From Obelidium mucronatum (lineage: Eukaryota; Chytridiomycota; Chytridiomycetes; Chytridiales; Chytriomycetaceae), in the NCBI GenBank assembly GCA_025765595.1, contig JAIVFH010000073.1, forward strand, positions 1-64,000: a stretch of 64,000 nucleotides of DNA. The letters run 5' to 3'. Positions 52,619 through 63,470 of the stretch are shown piece after piece; the stretch's first letter is position 1; every line of letters starts with the position of its first letter. A model generated the notes under the pieces. That model made no database searches. It saw only the letters and a list, made by a program, of their open reading frames with translations, and had not been told where the DNA came from. The translations under genes and the position numbers were made by a program.

Positions 52619-55468
52619 ATGGTGTGCCCACATGCTTCAACCCACTTACAACCATTGACGCTAAACGCATCACACACACCTATACAGACGTCGAAAGGCA
52701 TAGTGAGCATTCTGGCAGTCGAAAACTATGACGTGGCCGGCGATCAGAAGGATACCCCCGGCCTGGCTGACCTTCAGAGCTTGCAGCTGGCGTTTGATCC
52801 CTTGACGGACGCAGCCGATAGCTCCGAACAGTCTGCAGATGAAAGCTGTAGGATTCAGATGGAGGGCATGTCAGGGGACTTCCTGGTCGCTACGAGGGCT
52901 AATGACGTTTTGGCTGTAACCCATAATGAAAATGCAACCAATGGGTCCAGCAACGGTAATAATACCGACATATACCAGCAGCAACAAAAGCACCTCCTCC
53001 AACAAGAACAACAGCAGCATCAGCAACCACAGCCACTCAAACCCGGAGAAGAGTCCGACTTTTTGGATCAAGATTTCGACTTTGTAGCCAACCGGAGAGA
53101 CTTGGCCCACTTGCGAGGGATTGAGGACTACGCACCAACTCTAGCAACTACACCGTCCATTCCTTCTTCATACATCACGTCCTATCATGGAGATCCCAAT
53201 AGTTCATTCGGCCGATACCGATATTGGCTCATCAACACATTTGCAATGACATCAACCTCCAAGTCGTCAATCTACATTAACAGCTTCTTTGCCTCTATAA
53301 TCTTCCTCTCCATCATCTCCTTCACTCTCGGAACAGTGCATATCATTACCCAACACTATCCTGCCGAGTTGTTCCTGTTCACTGTGGATACATTCTGCGT
53401 AGCCGTATTCACAATCGAACTTTGTCTCCGAATCTTTGTGATTCAATCGTGGCAAGAGTTCAAGAGTTTTGGGTTCTCCTTCATGTTGTTCATTGATGTT
53501 GTTTCTACGGCTCCGTTTTATATTGAAATTGCAATCAATGTTTACGATGGCGCGGTTGGGTCTTCGCTTGTGGGTGCAATGATTAATTCTGAAGAGTTTT
53601 CAACCTTGAGAGCTTTGCGGTTGCTTCGTGTTATTCGGTTGTTCAAGTTTTTGCGGAATAATCAGAAGGTTTGTTTTGTGTGTGTTGCTTTTGTTTTTGC
53701 TTGTCTCAACCCTTTCCTGTTCTTTTTCCAGTTAATGATTGTACTCGAAGCTGTACAGCAATCTGTTGATGGAATCATTATTCTTGTCGTCACTTTGAGT
53801 GTCATGGTTTGCTTCTTCTCATCACTCTTGTTCTTTGCTGAACAAATGAATGAAACGTTTGATACGGCGCAAGGACTTTGGGTTTATATTTCCGATGGCT
53901 CTGTTTCTCCGTTTCAATCTATACCACATACATTTTATTACATGTTGGGAACATTAACCAACAATCCTCCTGCGATTCCGAAAACTGTGTTGGGCCAGAT
54001 TATAATCATGTTGGCGATGGTAATTTTTTTTTTGTCTTCTCTTCATTCTTTATCACGTTTATTTTTTTGTAACTAACTTCATCTCTCATCCGTCGGGTAG
54101 ATTCTGTCATTATTTGTTGTAGCATTCCCATTAACCATCATCACAATCCAATACGCCAAAACCGTCAAAACCTTCACTCAAAGACAAAAGGCTCTAAAAG
54201 AGGAACGACAGCGGGAAAAGAATGACCGACGACAAAGGAAGCTTGATGCTGCTGCGAAAGCAATTGCGTTTCCCGAGGATGTATCTGCAAACTACTATCC
54301 TGTGACAAGTTGGTTGCGGAGGCGAAAGTCATCAAGAAACTCTACAGCATCTACATTGATTCCCGGTGGTGGTGGCGGTGGAGGCGGTGCTGGGTTTCCT
54401 AATGTTACTACTACTGGTGATTCCAGTTCGTTGAATATTAAACGACACGCCGAGAACCCTCTGTTGCTCGATTTTGTTGGAGCACACCATCCAACGGACC
54501 TGGCAGTCGCTCCCACAGTAACGGCTCCCTCCTCAGAAACTGAAACAAATACCGCAAACGACAACAACAACAACGTCAACGGCAGCACGAGGAAACGTGC
54601 GGTAACTTTCGAAAAGACATTACCAAGCCAAGACGTCACAACGATTTCTGGAGTGGGAGGAGGAGGGACAGTACTGTCAGTCCAAACACCGTCTGGACCA
54701 TCTTTAATCTCTCCAGCTACATTTATTCCTCCGTCGTCTACAGCCTCCTCATCCTCGGTGGCTAAACCCTCCATCTCGCAAACAACAACAGTCCTTCGCG
54801 CCGTTTCCGCATTCAAGTCAAGTCTCAAGAAAAACGAATATCAATCTCCTAATTTCAGCTCCAGGCAATCGTCATTATCATCACCGTCAAATTCAATAAC
54901 CACAACTTTACCGTCATCAAAACTGGCCACGTCAAAAACAAAACTTTCCAGAGCGCAACAACAACAACAACAACAAACAAACCAAACTTCTTCTTCGTAT
55001 TCAAGACTGGTTCCAGCCGACTCTTTGGAATCTGTTGAAATGAAGGTATTGAAATTGGCGAAAAGGTCAGGGAATTCTTCAACAGCAGCGTCGTCGTCGT
55101 CGTCAGGTGCTCCACGCCATTTGGAAGTGAAGGTTATGGATTGGTTTTACGCCGCTGATCCAACTGGATCAGTAGAAGACGATGAAGACGAAGACGATGA
55201 TGATAAGGAAGACGAATCAGATGACGACGATGACGATCAAGATTCCAAAGATTCTGACACATTCAATAATAATTCGCGAGATGCAAAATTGCGCCGGAAG
55301 CAGCAACATCAGCGTCCATCGGCGGTGAAAGTGTTGGGTGGTGGTGGTGTGGCCGTGTTGATGAATCAGGCCGATGCGACGGCGATTGGAGATAAGCTTG
55401 TGATGCGGCTCTGTGTACGGGATGAAGCCCATTTCAAAAAAATCATGAAAGTTCTTTCTGAATTGTAG
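52619..55468 (+). CDS. Voltage-gated cation channel homologue without GYG filter
   Basis: Exons 52619-53668, 53732-54019 and 54101-55468 give 901 residues. The long N-terminus is acidic with Gln runs. S1 starts about residue 219; S4 is STLRALRLLRVIRLFKFLR (positive residues every third position); S5 and S6 follow, with the S6 end LSLFVVAFPLTIITIQYAKT. The pore loop reads FQSIPHTFYYMLGTLTNNPP followed by AIPKTVLG, where Kv channels have TxTTVGYGDxxPxT: the GYG selectivity filter is absent and the loop is two residues shorter. The loop lies inside one exon, so this is not a splicing artefact. The C-terminus is long, Ser/Thr-rich with Gly, Gln and Asp/Glu runs. Ion selectivity cannot be predicted. 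Confidence 0.85.
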
Positions 55469-55636
55469 AATATTTTGCGTTTTAATAAACGTTTTGACAA
55501 CCTGAGACCACTAAGCATAGAAAACTCATGTAGATGGAGTCACAGTGACAACCTTAAAGTTTATTAAGTACTAGAATAAAATAAAACCATCCCAATTTCA
55601 TTCCTTTGTTTTTTTTTCTTGTTTTTTTTCTTCTTA

Positions 55637-57428
55637 TTACTCTTCTGATTGTTGAGCTTTTGGTTTCTGTACAATATACTGTTCCAGATCCTTGGCATTC
55701 TCCCAGTCAATGTGTAATTTTCCTCTGTAGCGTTGAGCAAATTTCTCCACCAATCGAGTGTATTCAAAAGAATCGGCATAGGCTTTCATGCGAGATGAAA
55801 CTGGCAGGTATTGTTCATGCATTTGCCATCTATTTATGTGTGTTGATTAGAAAGTGATGATGGGAAGAAAGAATGAATGAAAAGATATGAAGCAACGAAG
55901 AGAGAAGGAAAGAAAGAAGGAAGGAAGTACAGAAGGAAGGAAGTACAGAAGGAAGGAAGGAAGTACAGAAGGAAGAAAGTACAGAAGGAAGGAAGGAAGG
56001 AAGGAATTGATTAGATGGTGATGATGGGAAGAAAGAATGAATGAAAAGATATGAAACAACGAAGAAGGAAGGAAGGAAGGAAGGAAGGAAGGAAGGAAGG
56101 AAGGAAGGAAGGAAGGAAGGAAGAAGGAGAAAAGATATCACCGCCTTCGGCGGCATGAAAAAAAAAATTAAGATATCATCGATATTTGGCGATATAAAAC
56201 GGTATATACTCACACTTCAACAACTCCCGCATCATCAACAACATGACAATTCTGAAAAGCCCAACTAACAGCAGCAAGACCCTTTTCCTCAATATCCGAC
56301 TTCAAATCATCCATTAAAGCAATCAAATAACCCTCAAAAGCGGGATTCAAAAAACGCCAACCATTCAATCTATAAATGACAGCATTATGAAAATATTCCG
56401 GACTTGAAACCAAACAATCTCTGTCTTTTTCTTGGCACATGTGAACCAACATTGTAGTCACTTGACGAGCAACACCAAGACCAGGGTGATGCTGGCCGGG
56501 AAGCCTTGGACGGGATGGAGAGAATTGTAATAGTGGATTCTGAAGAGCAAGCCATTCGACAATCGTTACCGACATGCGCTTTGGCAGATGCGTGGATAGA
56601 AAGTTGTACAGGGTTCTGGCAGTGCGGCCATCGTCGATTGTAAACTCGTGCTGGAAGTGGCCCGTGGCGCCAATCGTGGTCTGCGGGCGCTTATCGGGAC
56701 TCGTCGGCAGGGCCGGGTGGTGCGACGGCGGCTCGTCGTGGGCAAACTGGGCAGCGCATTAGTCAGCTGACAAATCAAATCACGTCATCGATCGCAGAAC
56801 CAACCGCGTCCAGCACGTCCTTCGCCTCCCTCGCGACAGCCACGGCCAGCTTCGAGATGCGGCGCGAGATGGAGGCCAGCGGCGACTCTGCGGGCGGCAG
56901 CACCTTCATGATCTCCTGGTAGCACTTGAGGTGCTCGAAGGCCAGGAAGCGGCGACGCACAAACAGGTCCAGCAGGAAGTTGTCTGCGCCGACGGGGAAG
57001 CCGCCGGCGCCGCGCGGGCCGAGCACGACGACGCGCACGCTCTCGGAGCTGTCGCCGGCGTTGTCGACGGCGTTGTCCGAGGACTCCTCCTCCAACACAG
57101 GCGCGGCGTCCGCGTCCCCGGACAAGAGCGCCGCGGCGCTGACGGTCGCGCGCTGCACAAAGTCGCCGCTGGCGTCCAGCTGCAGCGCGAGCCGCCCGAG
57201 CCGCAGCCGCCGCAGCGCCGGCAGCACGTGCGCCGCCTCGAGCAGCCCGCACAGCTGCGTCGCCGAATACTCGCCCATCACAAGCGGCCGCTCGCTGGCG
57301 CCGTCGTCCGCCGCTGCGTGCGCGGACGCCCCGCCGTCGAGGCCCTTGAGCTCAAGCCCAAGCTCAAGCTCGAGGCCGCCGTCAAAGTCCGGCACGATCG
57401 ACTTGGACAGATCAGAGAGCTTGGTCAT
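55637..57428 (-). CDS. Conserved unrecognised protein, 449 residues
   Basis: Exons 57428-56805, 56746-56214 and 55829-55637 join in frame. The N-terminal exon is GC-rich and encodes an Ala/Asp-rich region with LGRLALQLDASGDF and RVVVLGPRGAGGFPVGADNF. The second exon holds the most conserved-looking stretch (HHPGLGVARQVTTMLVHMCQ, PEYFHNAVIYRLNGWRFLNP, AFEGYLIALMDDL), and the last one SSRMKAYADSF and a Lys/Gln tail. I cannot name the family. No signal, membrane segment or known catalytic motif is evident. The 384-nt second intron carries the GGAA satellite. A dense pattern of aromatic residues and conserved-looking turns suggests a folded enzyme. Confidence 0.7.
55880..56131 (+). repeat. GGAA-rich satellite inside an intron
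   Basis: Blocks of (GGAA)n alternate with GGAAGTACAGAA units (55915-55990). A flanking segment, GATGATGGGAAGAAAGAATG... AAAGATATGAA, is duplicated at about 55855-55895 and 56020-56060, and the second copy runs into an almost pure (GGAA)n array to 56131. All of it lies in the second intron of the 55637-57428 gene, where on the minus strand it is a pyrimidine tract of the same strand as the transcript. Confidence 0.85.
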
Positions 57429-57711
57429 GGCGGCGATCTAATCTATTTTGGAGAGTTGTTAACACATTTTTTGGACGTGCGTGTCCAGAATTCATCCGCC
57501 CAATCACATTCACATGGGGGAATGAACCCTGCCGAATTGGTCAAATCAAAAATAGAGAAAATAATAGTATCAACCCTTTTCTTTTTTGTAAAATGCAAGA
57601 CCCTCCTCCAACCAAAATAAGTATGCGTACGAGTTACTGTAAAAAAAAAAATGCCATGACCATCCGACAACAACAAGTAATATTCGGCCAGCGAACGAAA
57701 ACAGAAATGCC

Positions 57712-59601
57712 TTAAAAGTTTTCCTTTCCATAAAAGAATCTTGTTCCGTTTTCCCCTGCATCCGTCCACTTGTTACACGCCTTGTGCAATGCTTGACTAA
57801 TGACTTTGGGTCCACAGAAAAATACTCCAATATCTGTGCCCCGATGAGCAATGCTAAAGTCCTTGAAAACAGCGTCCCAGTTGGGACGCCCAAAGATTGT
57901 ACGCGATCGAAGACCCGTGATTGCATCGGACCCTCCCTCTTCATTGTTGAGAAGTACGTTATTGATTTCATTGGGCTTGAGTGATGCAGTGAGATATGTC
58001 ATAATTTCCAAGAATCCATCCAAGTTTTCCTCCTCAATAGTCAGAAGCAAGTCTTGAAACCATTCGAAGGCCTAAATAAAGGATTGACGGGGAAAGATAA
58101 TGAAAAAAGGGTTTTAGTTGAGTGTTCACCCACAAAAGGAAACCAAAAAAACATTTATAAACACTCACATCCTTGTCTCTACAAACCCACACGAAATACG
58201 TTTTTCTCAACTTGATCAAACTATCGGCAAGCTTGACACGGTACCAAATCGTCTTGAGAATCGAGGCAAATGGAGTAACACCAATACCAGCTCCAACAAG
58301 AACGGCTACTTCATAGTCAAAAACATCTTCAGAAGCAGATCCATACGGTCCATCAACCATAACCGTCGGCAAAGATGTAGGCGGTGTCATACCCTCCTCT
58401 TCCTTCCCACCAAATCGACAACCTAACCGTCTCGCAAACGCAGTTGTAAAGTCACCAACAACACGAATATGAACACTGATAAACTTTTCATTTGGAGAGG
58501 ACGTCAGTGTGAACGGGTGCCATTCATAAGTAGCAATCTCGGGACAATGCAGAAAAATGTATTGACCGGCTTTGGTTTTACAGCTTGGTTTCGTGATTTG
58601 AACTTCCACAACATTGGACGGGTGTTGAACAACCTTGGATATGTAAGTCTTGGCGCGTCCTCGGACTTCACGGAGGATTCTTTCAATCAGATAAAACACT
58701 GCACTGCCGATCCAAAACTTCCAAAATGTAGGTCCTCCTCTACAAACATCTCCGCTATCACCCTGAAGGGAAAAATAATATATTGGTTAAAGAGATGTTG
58801 TAATTAGGGAAAAAAGTCATTATGAATAAAAAAAAAATTGAAAATTTTTCGATGGCCGTTTTTTTTTTTTTGCCCCACCCCTCTTACCTTGATCAAACAG
58901 AAGGACCCATGCATCAGCGTTCCCCCAAAGAACATGATAAACAAATGATGTGTAAACCAAAAGATCTCAAAATGCTTTCGCCTCACAGCCTCCATAGCAC
59001 TTGAAACCATGAGAAACAAACACAAAGTAATAACTTGTCCTGTACTTCCAGGACCCGATAAAAAGTTGACTTGCGTTGCAGTCACAGTATCCGAACCGAG
59101 AAACAGCTCGACAGCGTAGAAATTGTAAAAGTGGGCAGCACAGTGAACAAAGGACCAGAATACAATGGCCCAAGCGATGCAAATGTGGAACGTGATGTTC
59201 TTGTCAAAGGGAACATAGCGGCCGAGGAATGTCACGCGCGCCATTGAGATGATGTTCCTGCAGACGGTGAAAAGGATCAAGCCGCAGTTCATGTTGATCA
59301 AGTTTGCAGCTGATCGCGCGATGGGAAGTCCGTGACTGAGGATTGTACGAAACGTGGCGGTGACGGGAGACGTCCATAGCTGATAGTACCCCTGAATGTA
59401 GTATGCGATTTGTGCAATAACCCACACTGCTAGCCAGAAGTGCTTTGGAGCTGGACAAAAGTTTGAGAGGGATCAGTATTCTTTGGGCCACATTGAGCAG
59501 CAGCTGTCTAACTAGAAGCACAACACACCTTCGTTCACCAAGTAGTTGTCAAACTGTAGGCGCCACTTTGACTTGCGACTTCGCTTCTTGACATCGGCCA
59601 T
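57712..59601 (-). CDS. NADPH oxidase catalytic subunit (gp91phox/Nox)
   Basis: Exons 59601-59529, 59450-58888, 58762-58169 and 58071-57712 give 529 residues. The N-terminus is basic (MADVKKRSRKSKW) and six membrane segments follow, with the two haem His pairs (FHICIAWAIVFWSFVHCAAH and FTHHLFIMFF ... LMHG). The ferric-reductase FAD motif is YEWHPFTLTS, the NADPH motifs are VLVGAGIGVTPFASILK and, near the end, FFCGPKVISQAL, and the last residue is Phe. The protein makes superoxide by transferring electrons across the membrane. Length fits fungal NoxA. It has no EF-hands, so it is not NoxC/Nox5. Divergent from coronin by 354 bp. Confidence 0.93.
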
Positions 59602-59955
59602 GTTTTTTTAGAGAGAGATTTTACAGCCAAAAAGTCATTTTGCTCTTTCATTCCAGATCTAATAAATGAAAACGATGGAGGAAACAAAAGACGATTTATA
59701 TCATTCTGTGTCACTCTCCTTTCCTCTTTTTAAATCCTGGCTTAAGAGATTGGCCCTTGCTCCACTATCGTTTTTTCTTTTTCTACTTTTTTTTTTTGAG
59801 AGAGAGAAGCATTCTGTATTCTATTGTTACAATTGTCTGAAAAAGAACCTCTTCACCCTTGGTCTCTCTATGGCCATAGTTATTTTTGGCACCTTCGAGA
59901 AGGGGCAAAAGAGTCCATTTTCGAATTTATTTTATTCAGAAAAAAAAGGAGCTCA
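59602..59955. promoter_or_regulatory. Divergent promoter region NOX / coronin
   Basis: 354 bp between the two starts, with CT-rich runs (TTTTTCTTTTTCTACTTTTTTT) and a GAGAGAGA tract. No gene or RNA seen. Both neighbours act at the cell cortex (superoxide production and actin), so shared control is conceivable but not shown. Confidence 0.4.
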
Positions 59956-62204
59956 ATGTCCCGTTTCGTTCGCGCATCAAAGTGTAAGTAAACGCCGCCC
60001 ATCGCGATCCTCCTAGCAATTGGAAAATTTACGTCTGGAGTTGTACGTGTGTAGTGTTCTGGTCCGTTGCAGCGCGTTGCAAGGGAAGGGGAGGCCCCGA
60101 TTAAAAGTTGAAAAAAAGAAACGGGTTATAGTGGATAAACGCCTCCCTCAGCAACCATGTTAGGAGAGTCTCTTTTTCGGCTGGAATAGGTGGATCAAAT
60201 TACAATTCTTAAGTTTTTTTTGGGGCGGAAGGGTTTTCTTGCGTGAGGGAAGCGGCGTTGTTCGTGTTGCCTCGTCAATTTGGAGTGGTTTTTTTACGAT
60301 CAACCAACCACGCAAAATACCAATCACCCCCCTCTCTCCCCCCCAGATCGACACGTTTTCGGTACCCCAAACAAGAGGGATCAATGCTATGACAACCTGA
60401 AGGTGATTCGGAATTTTTGATTTTGATGGTGGTTTTTTTTTGGCTTCTCCTTCTGACAGTCGCCGTCTTCAGGTGTCTCGTAGTGCATGGGATACCAACT
60501 TGGTGAAGGTCAATTCTTTGTTTATTTCCGTCAACATGGAAGCGGGAGGAGGTCTGTCTCTGGTTATCAATTTTTGAGTTCATTTTTTAATTATTTTTTT
60601 TGAAGGTGGTGCTTTTGCCGTTATTCCTCATGCAAACACTGGAAAGTTCAGCGAAGTTCCAATGTTTGTTGGACACACTAGCGCTGTATTGGGTATGCAA
60701 TTGTATACTCCCCGTTTTTCCCCGTGAATCAAAATTAATTTGAATTATTTGTTATTTTATTACTTAGACACTGATTTTAACCCCTTCAATGACCACATTG
60801 TGGCTTCTGGTTCTGAAGACTCCAGAGTATGTTTTAATTCGATTCATGGACATGTGTTTCGAGGGCTCTTAACAACAAAAATAGGTTATGGTGTGGAGAA
60901 TTCCAGAAGGAGGACCAACTGCCAACATTGATACTCCAGTTTTGACTCTCAACGGACACGGGAGAAAGGTTGAACCGATAATTTTATTAATAATTGGGAA
61001 ATTTTAATTTTGCCTAATTTTGTAGGTCGGCCACGTCCTCTTCCACCCAACAGCCGACAATGTGTTGTTATCAGCGTCCGCCGATTTCACAGTCAAAGTG
61101 TGGGACATTTCCACCGGTCAGCAAAAGTCCGAATTCGCCAACGTCCACGCCGATTTGATTCAAGGTCTTTCCTTCAACTACAATGGATCTCTTGTTGCCA
61201 CCACCTGCAAGGACAAGAAGCTTAGAGTGTTTGATGTTAGAACCGGTGCCGTTGTGTCTGAAGTGAATGGACACCAAGGTATCAAGGGATCCAGAGTCGA
61301 ATGGATGGGATCGTATGACAAGTTTGTTACCACTGGATTCAGCAGAAGCAGTGAAAGACAGCTTTATGTTTGGGACTTTGCAAACATGAGTTCTGGAGAG
61401 CCATTGAAGAGTGAGACTATTGACACTGCATCTGGGTAACGCTATAATTACAATCTTCTTAGACATGTAACATTTTTTTTTAAAATTACCGCCTTTTTAG
61501 ACTTCTTATTCCAAAGTACGATGCGGACATCAACATGCTCTATGTTGCCGGAAAAGGAGATGGAAACATTAGATACTACGAATGGGCCGATGACGAAAAG
61601 GGTCTTTACACCCTTTCTGAATACAAGTCCTCTGACCCATTGCGTGGAATTGGATTCTTGCCAAAGCGTGCCTGTTCCATCAATGAGTGCGAAGTTGCTA
61701 GAATTTACAAGGTTCACCCCAACATGGTAGAACCAATTTCAATGAGGGTTCCAAGAAAGGTTTGATTCCAATTTTTTTTTCCTTTTATTGATGTCGTTTT
61801 GACCCAACTTTTTATTTTCTTTCCATCAGTCGGACACATTCCAGGCTGATATTTTCCCTGAAACTGAAGGTCCAGAAGCCGCCTTGACAGCCGACGAATT
61901 CTTTGCCGGAAAGAACGCCACACCAAAGCTCATTTCTCTCGAAAAGGGATTTGTTCCAAGCATCTCGGCTACCGCTTTTGTAACCACTGGAACGGTTGAT
62001 ATGGGAACTGCTGGTGGAAACGGTGCCATTTCTCCAGGCCGTGTTTCTGGAACCAGAACACCAGTTGCAACTGAGAAGGAACTCTTGGAACAAGTTGTTT
62101 CGCTAAAGAAGGAAAACGATGAATTGAAGAGCCAGGTGACCAACAAGGATATTCGCATTAGACAATTGGAAGCCCAGCTTGAACAATTGAAAACATCGGC
62201 TTGA
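59956..62204 (+). CDS. Coronin
   Basis: Exons 59956-59983, 60347-60402, 60473-60551, 60606-60692, 60768-60826, 60885-60968, 61026-61435, 61501-61759 and 61830-62204 give 478 residues. The start MSRFVRASK plus YRHVFG across the first, 363-nt intron is the coronin N-signature. A seven-bladed WD propeller follows (DTDFNPFNDHIVASGSED, VLLSASADFTVKVWDI, KDKKLRVFDVRTG), then the unique region and a C-terminal coiled coil (LLEQVVSLKKENDELKSQV) that trimerises the protein. Coronin binds F-actin and regulates Arp2/3. The C-terminal unique region is shorter than in yeast Crn1, and no CA-like acidic repeats are seen. Confidence 0.92.
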
Positions 62205-62521
62205 ACAAAAAAAAAAACGCCCTGGATAGTATTTTTTTTTTCGTTTCTCTTTTTGAGTTCCAATTATTCTTTTACAAGTCGTTCCAATTAAAGTATATTT
62301 GACTCTTTGCAATAGAATGATGGTAAAAGTAAGACCATCAAAGCTGAACACAGTCGATTTTGGAGTGTGTGACGCTGAGGCTGACCCCCCGTTTAAAACC
62401 AACCCAACAATGAGAATAGTTGTTATTTATGATGAACGTCTTTGTCCACAATAATCATATCTATAAAAATCAACCCAATAATAAATGCCAAGTAAATCGA
62501 AAATAAAATATTAGAGGCTGG
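62205..62521. other. Intergenic region between convergent genes
   Basis: 317 bp, T-rich on the plus strand just after the coronin stop, with an AAATAAAATATTAG run near the end (AATAAA-like polyadenylation signals on both sides). No gene. Confidence 0.4.
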
Positions 62522-63352
62522 CTACTTCGTCAGCCTACTCTTCTTGGTACTTTTCTCAGTATGTTTTGTTCGCACATGCCGCAACAACCCATCTCGCCGT
62601 TTGTACGAAAGTCCGCACGTCTCGCAAGAAAACTGATTTGTAACTTCATGAACACTTGCATGGCGCTGCAAGTCTTTTGCACGACCAAAAGTCTTTAAAC
62701 ATTTCTGACAAATGTGCTTGGTTTGTGCTGCTGTTGACAGTGATGTTATTGTTGATGTTGATGTTGATGCTTGTGACGTGACCAAATTGGCTGAACCATT
62801 ATTGTCAAAAAGTGTAAGACGCTTTGGCATAAATGCATTCGTATCTGAATGATAGGATTCATCATCATCATCGCCATCGTCGTCGTCGTCTTCAGAAACT
62901 TCTGATGCCAGCTTTGTAGATACATCTGACGACCTCGTGCTAGCAGTTATATTGGGGGGAGAAGAAGAGGGGGCGGCGGCGGTTATCCGCACTAGATTTA
63001 ACGCAGATTCTGATTCATCTGTTTGAGAAGAAAGCTGCGGTATTTCAAACATTGTTGGCTGGTGCTGTGGTTGTTGCCAGATGATTGGTGTTGTATGTAG
63101 ATTTTGCGGGGCAGAAAACATTGGAAACAGCATTTGTTGCTGGTATCCAACGTTGGCTTGTAGTGGGAAGGTAGACGGCAATGAATAGAGATTGCCTTGC
63201 GAATTTGCCAAGAAAGTTGGTAGTGGTTGTGTCAACGACATTGAGGTGAATGAGGTCGGGTACGGCGGTGGCTGTGGAGCAATTGCCATTGGAAGCAGCG
63301 GGAAAGCTTGAACTCTCTCGCTTTCGTCGCCCTCCGACGTCTCTTGTCCCAT
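62522..63352 (-). CDS. C2H2 zinc-finger protein (two fingers), probable transcription factor
   Basis: Start chosen at the ATG 63352; the frame is open further (to 63406) but only with GTG, so an upstream exon is possible. The product is 276 residues. The first 190 are Pro/Gln/Ser-rich, with an Asp run (about 62870-62895). Two tandem C2H2 fingers close the protein: HICQKCLKTFGRAKDLQRH and FSCETCGLSYKRRDGLLRH, followed by a basic tail. The arrangement is that of fungal DNA-binding regulators, but the paralogue cannot be fixed. Confidence 0.8.
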   Translation of the reverse strand: MGQETSEGDESERVQAFPLLPMAIAPQPPPYPTSFTSMSLTQPLPTFLANSQGNLYSLPSTFPLQANVGYQQQMLFPMFSAPQNLHTTPIIWQQPQHQPTMFEIPQLSSQTDESESALNLVRITAAAPSSSPPNITASTRSSDVSTKLASEVSEDDDDDGDDDDESYHSDTNAFMPKRLTLFDNNGSANLVTSQASTSTSTITSLSTAAQTKHICQKCLKTFGRAKDLQRHASVHEVTNQFSCETCGLSYKRRDGLLRHVRTKHTEKSTKKSRLTK

Positions 63353-63470
63353 ATCTGTGGCGGTGTTATTTAACGGTTTGAAAAGACAAATTTCACCGAC
63401 CGGCACCCCAAAAAATTTACCAATATCGGTTTATTATTAAAAATCACTGGCCGGAAACTCACCACAAAAT

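Noticed and set aside
53669..53731. In-frame read-through of the first channel intron (63 nt, no stop)
   Set aside because: It has clear GT...TTCCAG signals, and retention would put 21 hydrophobic residues into the S4-S5 linker, which is conserved in length among Kv channels.
55850..56213. Minus-strand frames of Ser/Phe/Leu/Pro repeats
   Set aside because: They are translations of the GGAA satellite in an intron.
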